A stretch of DNA of 64,000 nt, taken from NCBI GenBank assembly GCA_016788205.1, contig JAEUTA010000027.1:124001-188000 (forward strand). The letters are read 5' to 3'. Within the stretch, counting starts at the first letter, position 1. Each line of letters begins with the position of its first letter. Source of the DNA: Flavobacteriales bacterium (GTDB lineage: Bacteria > Bacteroidota > Bacteroidia > Flavobacteriales_F > PHOS-HE28). The position numbers were made by a program, and so were the translations under genes. Of the stretch, positions 8,401-16,685 are shown piece by piece. The notes under the pieces are model-generated. The model had not been told where the DNA came from. It worked only from the letters and a program-made list of their open reading frames with translations, and ran no database searches.

Positions 8401-10995
8401 GGTGTCCGTCACCAGTCCACCCCAAGCGTTGAACGACCCCGGTGGGCGCAAGCCCGCATAGCTCTTGTACGGGTAGTAGTCCACGGTAGTGCGATCCATG
8501 CTGGCGTCACCACCCGCCTCGAACACGCGCGTAACGATGTTCGTGCGCACCATGGCGGGGGCACTGCGCCCTGCCTGTAGTTCCAAGGGGAAGCTGGTCT
8601 CGCCCTCTTCGTTCAGGTTACCCTCGAAGGCGACCTGTTCCTCTTCCGGAACGAACGTTCGGAGGTCGTCGAAATGATAGTTCTCATGACCCTTGAAGCT
8701 CGCAGCGCCTTCGTCCATGGTCACGGTCACACGTGCCTTCAACCCACGAGCAGGGGCGCCATGCAGCCAGTTCGAACGCAAATTGATCGTCTGTGTGCCG
8801 CCACCGCTGATGCGTTCACCGATATCGTATTGGATCTTCAACCGGTTCGGCTTCACCGTTTCGATGCGGATCGTCTTGTGGAAGGACGTTCCACCGACCA
8901 CCACACGGGCGTTCCAGAAACCGGTGGGGGCATCGGTAGCGGTGGCACAGCGGAAGGCATACACACCGTTCACTGACGTTGTGCGTACGTGTTTCTGATC
9001 CAGTCGGCCACGCGGATCGGTCAGTTCCAGTATTACAGGATGATCCTTGGGCAGCTTATGCTGTGCATCCTGAAGCATGAAGGCGAGGTACAGTGAGTCA
9101 CCCGGCCGCCATACACCGCGTTCGCCGTAAAGGAAGCCCTTCAAACCTCGTTCGATGGCGTCCCCCTGCACATCGAATTCGCTTACCGAGAGCGAGGATC
9201 CATCTCCCAACGGCAGGTAGCCGCGCTGTTCACCTTTGGAGGCAACGAGCAGGAAAGGTCTGTGCTTGCTGGCTGGCAGTGTGGCAAGGCCTTCGCCGTT
9301 CGTTACAACGGAACCAAGGCTTTTGCGCTGGAGGTCGAGCACATCAAGCTTCACCCCTGACATCGGCTCTGTCGTGCGCAGGTCGCTCACGGCGATGAAG
9401 AGTGAGCCATCGTTGCCGCCCTTGACGATCAAGCCCAGGTCGGAAGCGAGGATATTGCGCGCGACGGAAGTGTTACGCATGTAGTACGACGGTGAGCACG
9501 GATCCTCGCGCTCTTCTTGCTCATAGTCATCGTAGTAGTAGTCATCGTAGTACCAGTTATCCTGGTATTGATCGTACTGCGCTTGTTCCTCCTCCCAAGT
9601 GCTCTCGGGTTCGGGCTCCTCAGCGGCCCCTTCGTTGTTGCAGGGATAGACCGAGTACTTGCGCGAGAAGGATAACTCAACGCGGTAAATGGCACCAGGT
9701 TCTGCTTTGATGTGCTGCTCGAGGTCCAGATAGAAGCGGTTCCAACGGCCCAGATCCGGTGCGTCTGCCGTCTTCAGCGGGATCGTCTTTTTGGTGATCA
9801 ACCGACCCACACGCGCCAGTTCACGTTCACCATCCAGCGCATTGACCTGGAGGAACTGCGAGACATTGCTTTCATGGATCTTCACCACTCGCACGTCCAC
9901 GGCCTTCAGATTGACCGCTTCGAAAGGCATTACCAGACCATCGGAAGAGGGAAGGATGGACCCCTTGCCGACCATGCGGATCGCTGGTTTCAGTTCTTCG
10001 AAGGTGAGGTCTACGGTGATGTCGTGGCCTAAGGGATGCTCGTTCACGTTGCGCACCGCCGCAGCCACATAGGCCTGGTGGTCGCCGCTCAGGCGATCCG
10101 AAGGGTAGAGGATCAGCTTGTTGCTCTCCACGGACACACGCACATTTTCCGAACCCATGATCCCCACCAGCCCGCTCATGTCCTGGTCGGCGTCCAGCGG
10201 ATCACTGAAGAGAAGGGTCGCGCTTTGTTCGCCTTCCGAATCCGTCGTGGAGGAGATCAGCGTCAGATCACCGATAGCAGGTACGTTGAATGGAAGTGTA
10301 CCTGAATCCTCGGAACCGATGCGATCGCCGTCCCATTGGATGTCCACGGTGGAGGCGGATGCTCCACGCAGGACGCTGTCCACGGTGAAGCGATGGTACA
10401 TCCCATTAGGCTCATGTTCCCAGGTAGTTGAGAGCTTGCGGCCTTGCTGTGAGGCCTGGAAGCAGCCTTCCAGATCCTGCCCTGTGGCATCGTCGCCGGT
10501 CTGTACATCCACGACGAGGCGTTGCCAGGTGAGGTCGGTGGGCGACAGTGATCGCATGTCGCTAACACGAGCATCGATGCCTTGACGCACAGTGGTCACT
10601 TGGAATTTGAAGTTCTCCAGTCCGCTGGGTACGCTGATCAGTTGCCCCAGCTTGAAATTGACTGTGTAAGTCTTCTCCTGCTCCAATCGTTCGCTCGGCT
10701 GGAAGGCCAATGTGCCTTGATCGTGCCAGTGGACGGTACCTTCTACATCCGGGTCCATGTCGAACAGATCCTGGATGGCGGCGTTGCTAGAGTCCTTCCA
10801 TTGCTGCCCGTCGGCGATGCGCACGAGGATGGACGCACGAGCGCTGATATGTCCTGCGGTGAATGCCGGGATGTAGGGAGTGAAGGCCGTGTCGGGGGTA
10901 AAGGACGCATCCTGCGAGCGGCAACCGGCAAGTAGGATCAACGCGACCAATGCGGCGTGAAGCATCACACGCGCACGACGGGGCAAGCGGTACAT
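5407..10995 (-). CDS. Alpha-2-macroglobulin family lipoprotein
   Basis: This is a very large (1862 aa) bacterial alpha-2-macroglobulin, a protease-trapping protein of the envelope. I start it at the ATG at 10995 (MYRLPRRARVMLHAALVALI) because this gives a lipoprotein signal ending in the lipobox LLAGC; a longer frame to 11127 adds 44 unlikely residues. The thioester motif CLEQ is present (Cys codon at 6793-6795, residue 1401) in YPHGCLEQTTSKAFPQ, followed by the alpha-helical thioester domain (GGFNYWPGGGDHYDDW). The macroglobulin domains contain LKGFLYGERGVWRPGDSLYL and VRVMVVATDGEKAYGSAEK. An unusual Tyr/Asp/Glu-rich insert lies at about residues 457-500. The neighbour is pbpC, as in the YfhM/PbpC module thought to guard against proteases when the outer membrane is breached. 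Confidence 0.94.
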   Translation of the reverse strand: MYRLPRRARVMLHAALVALILLAGCRSQDASFTPDTAFTPYIPAFTAGHISARASILVRIADGQQWKDSSNAAIQDLFDMDPDVEGTVHWHDQGTLAFQPSERLEQEKTYTVNFKLGQLISVPSGLENFKFQVTTVRQGIDARVSDMRSLSPTDLTWQRLVVDVQTGDDATGQDLEGCFQASQQGRKLSTTWEHEPNGMYHRFTVDSVLRGASASTVDIQWDGDRIGSEDSGTLPFNVPAIGDLTLISSTTDSEGEQSATLLFSDPLDADQDMSGLVGIMGSENVRVSVESNKLILYPSDRLSGDHQAYVAAAVRNVNEHPLGHDITVDLTFEELKPAIRMVGKGSILPSSDGLVMPFEAVNLKAVDVRVVKIHESNVSQFLQVNALDGERELARVGRLITKKTIPLKTADAPDLGRWNRFYLDLEQHIKAEPGAIYRVELSFSRKYSVYPCNNEGAAEEPEPESTWEEEQAQYDQYQDNWYYDDYYYDDYEQEEREDPCSPSYYMRNTSVARNILASDLGLIVKGGNDGSLFIAVSDLRTTEPMSGVKLDVLDLQRKSLGSVVTNGEGLATLPASKHRPFLLVASKGEQRGYLPLGDGSSLSVSEFDVQGDAIERGLKGFLYGERGVWRPGDSLYLAFMLQDAQHKLPKDHPVILELTDPRGRLDQKHVRTTSVNGVYAFRCATATDAPTGFWNARVVVGGTSFHKTIRIETVKPNRLKIQYDIGERISGGGTQTINLRSNWLHGAPARGLKARVTVTMDEGAASFKGHENYHFDDLRTFVPEEEQVAFEGNLNEEGETSFPLELQAGRSAPAMVRTNIVTRVFEAGGDASMDRTTVDYYPYKSYAGLRPPGSFNAWGGLVTDTTYSLSVVALDASGKPLAGHALKGQVYKMQRNWWWDGDMDGDANYISSPSVELREDFELKTDAKGRTTLKFRINRPDWGRFTVRVTDPMSGHSSALQFYMDWPGWEGRSRREEPEQAAMLTFNSDKNTYNVGEEATLIIPSAGTGRALVSLETGSRTLDAVWVDLKAKETRYTFPITEDMAPNVYAHVTVVQPHARTLNDLPIRLYGVIPIMVEDAQTHLQPMITMAKEIKTDAEFEVEVNEKDGDAMTYTLAIVDEGLLDLTRFRTPDPWKHLYAREALGVRTWDVYDQVIGAFGRQIARVLALGGSDDAGPAENAKANRFKPVVKYVGPFKLEPGKKARHRFTISNYVGSVRVMVVATDGEKAYGSAEKAVPVKKPLMVLASLPRVLAPGERADLPVTVFAMDPKVKDVKVTLEPNSFLIPDGPAEKTIHFNSTGDQVVRFAVRVKEAIGVAKVKVRVSGAGESASESIELQVRQPNLPVTETVEAYLEPGKSWQETPQPIGVAGTNSAYVEVSTIPPVDFGRRLQYLIDYPHGCLEQTTSKAFPQLFIAKVMDLPTRTEQSMRANVEAGLHKMSQFQRADGGFNYWPGGGDHYDDWTSIYAGHFMVEAQREGFKPVGSTLSNWLSFQRKAAREWQGTVPTGWSREATQLTQAYRLYTLALAKHPELAAMNRLREQRDLSIMGRWMLAASYAHVGQKEAAKKLVDGVPDAIQAYAQQGFTYGSDLRDEAMIAEALMNMGETAKAAGVIQRIAKQLSSDGWYSTQTTAFGLMATGHFAQQSTFGKALSYKLILDGKATDKFTEKAISRLDLQTPNGKASAAITNTGKTGIYVRYVRIGVPLAGQEKAIASGLSMSVEYTGMDGKPIDPSRIEQGMDFVAVVKLVHPGVVDGYQQLALTQVFPSGWEIRNNRLEGSEGAVVMSGFTYQDVRDDRVMTYFDLWRGNMVTYKVMLNAAYTGRYYLPGASCEAMYDHTVNARSVGRWVDVVPAGGSDMATK

Positions 10996-11231
10996 GGTGG
11001 TTGGGAACGGACGGGAAAGGTAGGTGGACGGATGGCGAACGTCGAACCGCGGCCGCGTATTGCGGCTAAGCTCAAGGTCGGATCGAAGAACCGTGCTCGA
11101 TGGAACAGGTTGATCCTGTGGGTTCAACTCCTGTTAGCGACCATCCTGCCATTCCGTAACGATCGGAAGGTGAACGATGAAGGAGATCGGACCGCGAAGT
11201 ATGGGGGGAAAAGCCAGCGTTCGAGGAACGT

Positions 11232-13343
11232 TCAGCGCTGCTTCATCAGCTGATCGGCCTCATCCGCGGGGATGATGTAGCCGTTCATGTCGCCCACGAC
11301 GAACGCATCAGTGAAGCCTTTCTTCACGATCGCCACTTTCGAATCGTCAGCCTCTTTGCGGCTCTTGAACTGGCCGTAGTAGTAGCGAACAGCGTCCGGA
11401 CTGGTGATGGGTCTGATGTCACCCATCTCGATCAGTTTCCCCATGGTTTCCATGGGAATGTTGCCCACGAAGGTGCCCACTTGAACACGGTAGCGCAGTT
11501 TGTTCTTGTCGATGGCACCGCTCGGTGCATTGCTCATGGTCTCGGGTCCGGTGAGCTTGGCACCGGCATCCTTCATGCTGATGCGTTTACCATCACGGAA
11601 TGCGACAAGGAAAGCTCCTTGGAAGCCTCGGAGGAGCATCTGCACCTTGTGTGCGGCGGCAGGGTTCACCTCTTTGAACGAACCCGTGTAGTAGCGTGTC
11701 AGCCCATCGTCGCCCTTGATGACCACCAGATCATCGATGCCCTCGAAGATGTTCTTTGATAGTGGGTGACGGAAAGCTCCGAGTTGCACACGTACGATGA
11801 CCTCTCCCTTCGGCACTTCCGGCGTCTCACCGGCACCTCCGGTCAACTTCGCACGTTCAGCGTTGATCTCATCCGTGACGTCGATCAGGCGGCCATTCTC
11901 CTCCGCCATTACGCGACCTTCCACCTTGATGCCCTTCAACTCCAGTTCACGGCGGAGGGCTTCGGGGATGGACTCGTAGCTGCCCACGACGTAGAAGGTG
12001 GTGTCCCCCTGTTCCACGGCACGGATATCCGGGATGCTCAGCAACTTCTGGATGAGTTCTTCACTGATGCTCTCCACTTGTTCGCCCACCTTCACCACAT
12101 ATACACGCTTCACTTTCTGCACCGCAGGCTTCATCGGGCCGAACGATTCCACACGAGAGGTGACCATGTTCACGTTGCCGGAATCCTTGTAGGCCAGCCA
12201 TGCTTTCAGCAGTTCCTCGTCGGTTATCGTCACTCCTCGCGGATCAACGGTCGCGCCCTGGGCTGAATTCAGTTCATCATCGGCGTGGTCAGGAACACCG
12301 TCACCATCACCGTCCAACGGGCACCCGAACGCGTCCACTTTCGCACCGTTTGGCGTGTAGGGGCACTTGTCGTTGATGTCCTGAACGCCATCACCGTCCT
12401 CATCACCCATCCAGGCGAGCTGATCGATCTGCTCACTGTTGAGCGGTGTCATCTTCGCCTTCTTCTGCGCAGGCTTCATCGGCAGGGTGTAACCGATGGA
12501 GAACGAGGAGAAGAGGAAACGATCGTTGCGTGCATCACCGGCCCGACTGTCGCGGCTTCCATCCGTAACGCCATCGACCAGATCGGTCAGCGTGAAGTGC
12601 ATGGTGGTCCCCATGCGGAAATCGAAGCCATTGCCGATGTCCATGCGAGCACCGATGCCCACGGGTACGGCCCAGGTACGTTCGAGGTATTTGCCGAAGC
12701 CGTCCAGGTTGGATTCGCGCACATCACTTTCGTAGGAGTAGTCGCGTTGCAGTTCCACGGCGTCTCCAGCGTTCGCAGCGTTCTCATCGATGTCGCGGAT
12801 CGTCCCATCGCTCCAGTAATGGTAGGCACGACCGCTGGCATCGCGCAGGTCGGTCTTGGTCAGGAATTCCACTGATTCGAAACCGGCCATGATGTATGGT
12901 TCCACCACCCGCTTCGGGTTCAGGAGTTGGAGGAAATTGTAACGGAACTGAATACCGCCCGTGGTGATACGCGATTCGAAGTTGAGGTTGCGCGTCAGGC
13001 TGCGTTCGTTCACCCCTAGACGTCCATGCAGGGCATAGGCTCCTACTTCCAGCCAGGGAGTGATGGGTGTCGTGGCCCTTAACTCATACCCGACCCGGGT
13101 GACGAGAGGGCTGTAGGTGCCATGTCGAGTTCCCACATCCCCGTAGAAAGCGAACATCCCTGGCCCTATACCGAAGGTTGGCTTCAACCGTACCGCAGCT
13201 TCCTCCACGGTCGGCGCGTTGATACCTGCAGGAAGGGAGGTGGTGTCCGCTTGGGAGAAGGACGAAAGTGCCAGCAAGCCACTGAAGGCAATGCCCGAAA
13301 GAGAACGGAGTGCGCGGGTTCCGAAGCCGTTGTTATCGGGCAT
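11232..13343 (-). CDS. Outer-membrane beta-barrel protein with TSP3 and SPOR-like repeats
   Basis: This 703-residue envelope protein is modular. A signal peptide (to about residue 32) precedes a predicted beta-barrel region (about 45-290; aromatic alternating strands such as FRMGTTMHFTL and FLFSSFSIGYTLPM). Thrombospondin type-3 calcium-binding repeats follow (DEDGDGVQDINDKCPYTPNGA and DGDGDGVPDHADDE, about 310-360). The rest is a series of SPOR-like segments (YVVKVGEQVESI, VIVRVQLGAFRHPLSKNIFEG, YRVQVGTFVGNIPMETMGKL), each ending in a Y-Y-x-G-x-F/Y strand. SPOR domains often bind denuded peptidoglycan, so this may link outer membrane and cell wall. It resembles OmpA-like layouts but has no OmpA C-terminal domain that I can see. 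The adjacent gene also ends in a SPOR-like domain. Confidence 0.8.
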   Translation of the reverse strand: MPDNNGFGTRALRSLSGIAFSGLLALSSFSQADTTSLPAGINAPTVEEAAVRLKPTFGIGPGMFAFYGDVGTRHGTYSPLVTRVGYELRATTPITPWLEVGAYALHGRLGVNERSLTRNLNFESRITTGGIQFRYNFLQLLNPKRVVEPYIMAGFESVEFLTKTDLRDASGRAYHYWSDGTIRDIDENAANAGDAVELQRDYSYESDVRESNLDGFGKYLERTWAVPVGIGARMDIGNGFDFRMGTTMHFTLTDLVDGVTDGSRDSRAGDARNDRFLFSSFSIGYTLPMKPAQKKAKMTPLNSEQIDQLAWMGDEDGDGVQDINDKCPYTPNGAKVDAFGCPLDGDGDGVPDHADDELNSAQGATVDPRGVTITDEELLKAWLAYKDSGNVNMVTSRVESFGPMKPAVQKVKRVYVVKVGEQVESISEELIQKLLSIPDIRAVEQGDTTFYVVGSYESIPEALRRELELKGIKVEGRVMAEENGRLIDVTDEINAERAKLTGGAGETPEVPKGEVIVRVQLGAFRHPLSKNIFEGIDDLVVIKGDDGLTRYYTGSFKEVNPAAAHKVQMLLRGFQGAFLVAFRDGKRISMKDAGAKLTGPETMSNAPSGAIDKNKLRYRVQVGTFVGNIPMETMGKLIEMGDIRPITSPDAVRYYYGQFKSRKEADDSKVAIVKKGFTDAFVVGDMNGYIIPADEADQLMKQR

Positions 13344-13369
13344 GCTTTCCGTTCTGGTTCAGGGGCGCA

Positions 13370-14830
13370 CTATTGCACCCACTTCTGGTTGCTCAACAAA
13401 AGCGCCTCTTGTACGGTGATACGGTCACCGTTGTTATACGCCGTTACGAACGGGCCTGGGAAGTTGTGCCCCGCCGTATTGTAGGCGATGCGCTGATCAC
13501 GCGCTTCTGCGTACGATCCAAAGCGGCCAGTTACGTATTTGATCCACCCTTGGTGACGCTCTACGCTGAACGCACCGCTGTAACGATGGCGGTTGCTGAA
13601 GTAGCTTTTGCCGACCTCGCGATGTCCTGCGCAGATCTGGACTTTATACACCACGCCATTCTCCGGCGCCGGAATGGAGGTCACCTTCTTCGGCTGCTCG
13701 GTGGGTTTCGTTGGCTGCTTGGCTGCAATGGTCTGTTCAGACGCACGACGAGCGGCTTCGGCCTGCTCCCTGGCGGCCGTTTCTTTGGCGGCCAATCCAG
13801 CGTCACGCTTGGCCTGCTCCTCCGCCTGACGCTTGGCCAGGTCCGCATCGGGGTTCGCCACCAGTTCCATGTTGCTGTTCTGGTTGGCCAACACTTCAAG
13901 TGCCTTGGGGCCTACGAAGAACTTCGAGGTCCCGAGCACGGCTTTCTGGGTCTCATCGTTCAAAAGGTACCCGAACTCTCCGTTGATGCTGTACTCTCCT
14001 TCCGGCCGTTCGTTCGCCCGCAGCTTGTAGACCACTTTGATCTCCTGGCTGGCAGGAAGATTGAGCCAAACGAATTTCGCGATGCGGTCCTGGGCGGTGA
14101 AGATGGCTTCGCTGCTGGTCTTCTCCAGTGCGGTGAATCCATCCGGAATGGTCTCCTGAAGTTTGCCGAAGCCACGGATATCACCCTTTTTCACGATCAC
14201 CTCCACCAGCATTTCCTTTTCAGTAACGGGGGTGATGGTACGTGTCGCCGTAACACCACCAGCTCCTTGAATGGGGGCAACGCCACTGGCATTATCGATC
14301 ACCGCGAGAACGGTGCTACCTGCCGGCGCACCCGCCCCGGCGGACACCAGATCCTGCGCTGAGGGCTCTTCCGTAGTGGTCACTTCAGCCACTTGAACGG
14401 CCCCTCCGGAACCGAAATCGACCGTGGACGTTGGCAGGTCGAAGGTTTTGCGCTCGTTGTCCTCGATGTAGGAAAGACGACCCTGAATGGCAAGGTTACC
14501 GCTCACGGATGCATCCGCTGTGAGGGTGTAGGTCACTTTGAAGGTGGGTGTGCTCGGCAAGGCCATCCAAATGAACTTCGCTTTTTGGTCCGCGAAGGTG
14601 AAGGAGGCGCCTTTCGTTTCGATGGCCGTAGCAGTGAGGCCTTGGGGCAGATCCAATTGAAGCTTGGCGAAACCGCTGAGTTCTGCCTTGTTCACCGTAA
14701 CGGTCACCCGCACCTCGGTCCCAGGGGCCATGGTGCTCGGTATGTTCTGGGTAATGCTGATGTCAGCAAGGAACAAGGGGTCGATAAGCAGGAGCCCGAT
14801 GAAGTTGATCAGCAGTACCAGTTGGTTCAT
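13370..14830 (-). CDS. Secreted protein with two duplicated beta domains and a C-terminal SPOR-like domain
   Basis: This 486-residue protein begins with a hydrophobic export signal (MNQLVLLINFIGLLLIDPLF). Two copies of a beta-sandwich-like domain follow, at about 25-150 and 185-310. Each carries the pattern G-F-x-K-L-Q, P-x-G-[LF]-T-A, F-x-x-Q-x-x-x-A-K-F-[IV]-W and L-P. An Ala/Glu/Gln/Arg-rich probable coiled coil (about 325-385) leads to a C-terminal SPOR-like domain (VYKVQICAGHREVGKSYF to the end). I do not recognise a named family for the repeats. The next gene on this strand, 26 bases away, also has SPOR-like repeats, so the two may act together at the cell wall. Function unknown. Confidence 0.75.
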   Translation of the reverse strand: MNQLVLLINFIGLLLIDPLFLADISITQNIPSTMAPGTEVRVTVTVNKAELSGFAKLQLDLPQGLTATAIETKGASFTFADQKAKFIWMALPSTPTFKVTYTLTADASVSGNLAIQGRLSYIEDNERKTFDLPTSTVDFGSGGAVQVAEVTTTEEPSAQDLVSAGAGAPAGSTVLAVIDNASGVAPIQGAGGVTATRTITPVTEKEMLVEVIVKKGDIRGFGKLQETIPDGFTALEKTSSEAIFTAQDRIAKFVWLNLPASQEIKVVYKLRANERPEGEYSINGEFGYLLNDETQKAVLGTSKFFVGPKALEVLANQNSNMELVANPDADLAKRQAEEQAKRDAGLAAKETAAREQAEAARRASEQTIAAKQPTKPTEQPKKVTSIPAPENGVVYKVQICAGHREVGKSYFSNRHRYSGAFSVERHQGWIKYVTGRFGSYAEARDQRIAYNTAGHNFPGPFVTAYNNGDRITVQEALLLSNQKWVQ

Positions 14831-14872
14831 GGTCGTTCGTTCGCTAGGGTGCGCCTACCCCCGTGATGCCTC

Positions 14873-14880
14873 CAAAAGTA
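14873..14880 (-). promoter_or_regulatory. -7 box (TACTTTTG) for the duplicated-domain SPOR protein
   Basis: The minus strand reads TACTTTTG, a full match to the Bacteroidota pattern TAnnTTTG, 42 nt upstream of the ATG at 14830. No convincing -33 element was seen. Confidence 0.5.
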
Positions 14881-14998
14881 TCTGGAGCCCCCCGGAGAGA
14901 AGCGACTGCGAACTTAGCGATACCAACAGAAACCTGTTGACGGGGAGGGCATGCGTGGAAAGTGCAGGCTTGAATGGGCGTTGATCGCGCGCTGCGAC

Positions 14999-16642
14999 TC
15001 AATAACGAAGCCTGTAGATACTGATATCCCCATGGCTGAACACAGGGGAGAGCCACTTGTCCCAAACCGGTGGAAGAGTAGATGCTGGAATGATATGTGT
15101 CACCCTATAGCGCTTCGCGGATACCAGGAATTCATCGACCTGACCTTTGGCCAGGAGACCGAACATCGCGTCCCGATCCGCTCTTCTGGGCGCAGGGTCA
15201 ACGTAAGGATTCGAGAAGTAGAGGTCCGTCGCCACCAGTTTGCGCGCAGCAGGCGAGACCACATCCATCGCCACACGGTCCGTGGTAAGGAATACCTCCT
15301 GTGGCCTCGTGTTATGCAACACGTATAGGTACGCCGAATGAGCATCCGTTCGGGAGGACAGGGCAGCTCGTTGCCGGATCTCCTCGACCTTGGAATGGAA
15401 GATCGGTGTACAGAGCACCACGGTGATCGCAATGGCGCACACGCCCGATCCGATCAGGATATGGCCAATAGGTACACCAGCATCGAGGCGAAGAGACCGC
15501 CACATGGGCATACGGGAGAAACGCACGTAGACCAGCGTTCCCATCCACGCCACGGCGATGCCGAAGAACATGCAGCACATCAATTTCAAGTAGAAGAAGA
15601 AGTGATAGGCCGGAACGAAGGAGGGGATGACGAGGCGTCCGGCGCTTTGTGCGAGGGTGCTGCTTATGCTGGACCAGACGAACATGGCCAGGACAACGCT
15701 GAAAGCATATAGGAAGATCGTTGCTGTACGGTCCCTTCGAAGAAGCAGTATGGCGCCCCCCAGGCCGGAAACGACCAACGCGGGCATACTCTTCGAGAGC
15801 GTATGGAGAACATTCTCGAAGAGGATCGGTGCGAATTGCCATGTAGTGGAGTAGGGGTTCTGGCTGTGCATGCCATACGCTTTGACAAGTGGAGCAAGAA
15901 GGAAGATCAACGCACTGGCCGTTGGAAGCGAATAGACAAGTCCATTCCTTATACAAGGGCCTATCGCTCCATGTGCGCGAAGGGCATGAATGATGTCCGA
16001 CAAGGCGATACTGCCGAATAGGATGATGAGTATGAGGGCGGTGGAAGGGTGTCCAAGAAAGGTGATCCCCGTTAGTGCCCCGGCTCCCGCCCAATTGGTC
16101 CATCGCAGCGAAGGGTCTCGAAGAATGCGCCAAGCGAGCAGCAGCCCGAGGGAGAAGGCGCCATGCAGGGAACAGATGGCGAAAAGGTGGGGGCTCAGGC
16201 CAACATCGCACCACAGGGGAAGACCGCTGTTCACCAGCAGGAGATATCCGGCCAAGCCACCGAGTGCAGCAATACGACCGAAGATGCACCACAGCATGCC
16301 GAAAAGCGCGAGCACGGGAAGAAGGGCGAGATGAATGCCAGCACGGGTCGCGACGGTCATTACCGGTAGGCCGGTGACCGTGCTAAGTCCTGCCACGAAG
16401 GATGAGACCAGGGGCGGGTACCACGCTTTCTCACCGATGTAGATGGGATCTTCGCTGTACTGACCATCGATGATGGCCTGAGCCGACCCTACATCGCGTA
16501 GGAGATCGGGGTCGGTGGGGCGCGCGGTTCCATAGGCGCTCACGATCCCCTTCAAGTAGAACGGTAGTATGAGCAGCACGGCCGCAGCGACAGTGATCAG
16601 ATCCGACCTTCTCACACTTCCGCGTAACATGGTGGCCCACAT
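14999..16642 (-). CDS. Polytopic membrane protein, probable GT-C type glycosyltransferase
   Basis: This 547-residue protein has about 11-13 hydrophobic segments and a C-terminal soluble part (about 440-547). The first extracytoplasmic loop contains TARPTDPDLLRDVGSAQAI, with acidic residues where GT-C glycosyltransferases place their catalytic aspartate, and later WYPPLVSSF. The soluble C-terminal part (EVFLTTDRVAMDVVSPAARKLVATD, YRVTHIIPAS) is like domains seen in lipid-linked sugar transferases. GT-C enzymes move sugars from polyprenyl carriers on the periplasmic side. No strict family motif is visible, so this is inference from layout. ATG codons at 16642 and 16630 are both possible starts. 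It is not in an obvious operon. Confidence 0.6.
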   Translation of the reverse strand: MWATMLRGSVRRSDLITVAAAVLLILPFYLKGIVSAYGTARPTDPDLLRDVGSAQAIIDGQYSEDPIYIGEKAWYPPLVSSFVAGLSTVTGLPVMTVATRAGIHLALLPVLALFGMLWCIFGRIAALGGLAGYLLLVNSGLPLWCDVGLSPHLFAICSLHGAFSLGLLLAWRILRDPSLRWTNWAGAGALTGITFLGHPSTALILIILFGSIALSDIIHALRAHGAIGPCIRNGLVYSLPTASALIFLLAPLVKAYGMHSQNPYSTTWQFAPILFENVLHTLSKSMPALVVSGLGGAILLLRRDRTATIFLYAFSVVLAMFVWSSISSTLAQSAGRLVIPSFVPAYHFFFYLKLMCCMFFGIAVAWMGTLVYVRFSRMPMWRSLRLDAGVPIGHILIGSGVCAIAITVVLCTPIFHSKVEEIRQRAALSSRTDAHSAYLYVLHNTRPQEVFLTTDRVAMDVVSPAARKLVATDLYFSNPYVDPAPRRADRDAMFGLLAKGQVDEFLVSAKRYRVTHIIPASTLPPVWDKWLSPVFSHGDISIYRLRY

Positions 16643-16685
16643 GTTCTTCGTGTGGCCGAAGTGGCCGGTGCTGCGGGTGCCCTGA

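Noticed and set aside
14924..14939. CAACAG/CTGTTG hairpin after the GT-C-like gene as a terminator
   Set aside because: The stem is only 6 bp and is not followed by a T-rich run, so I did not call it.
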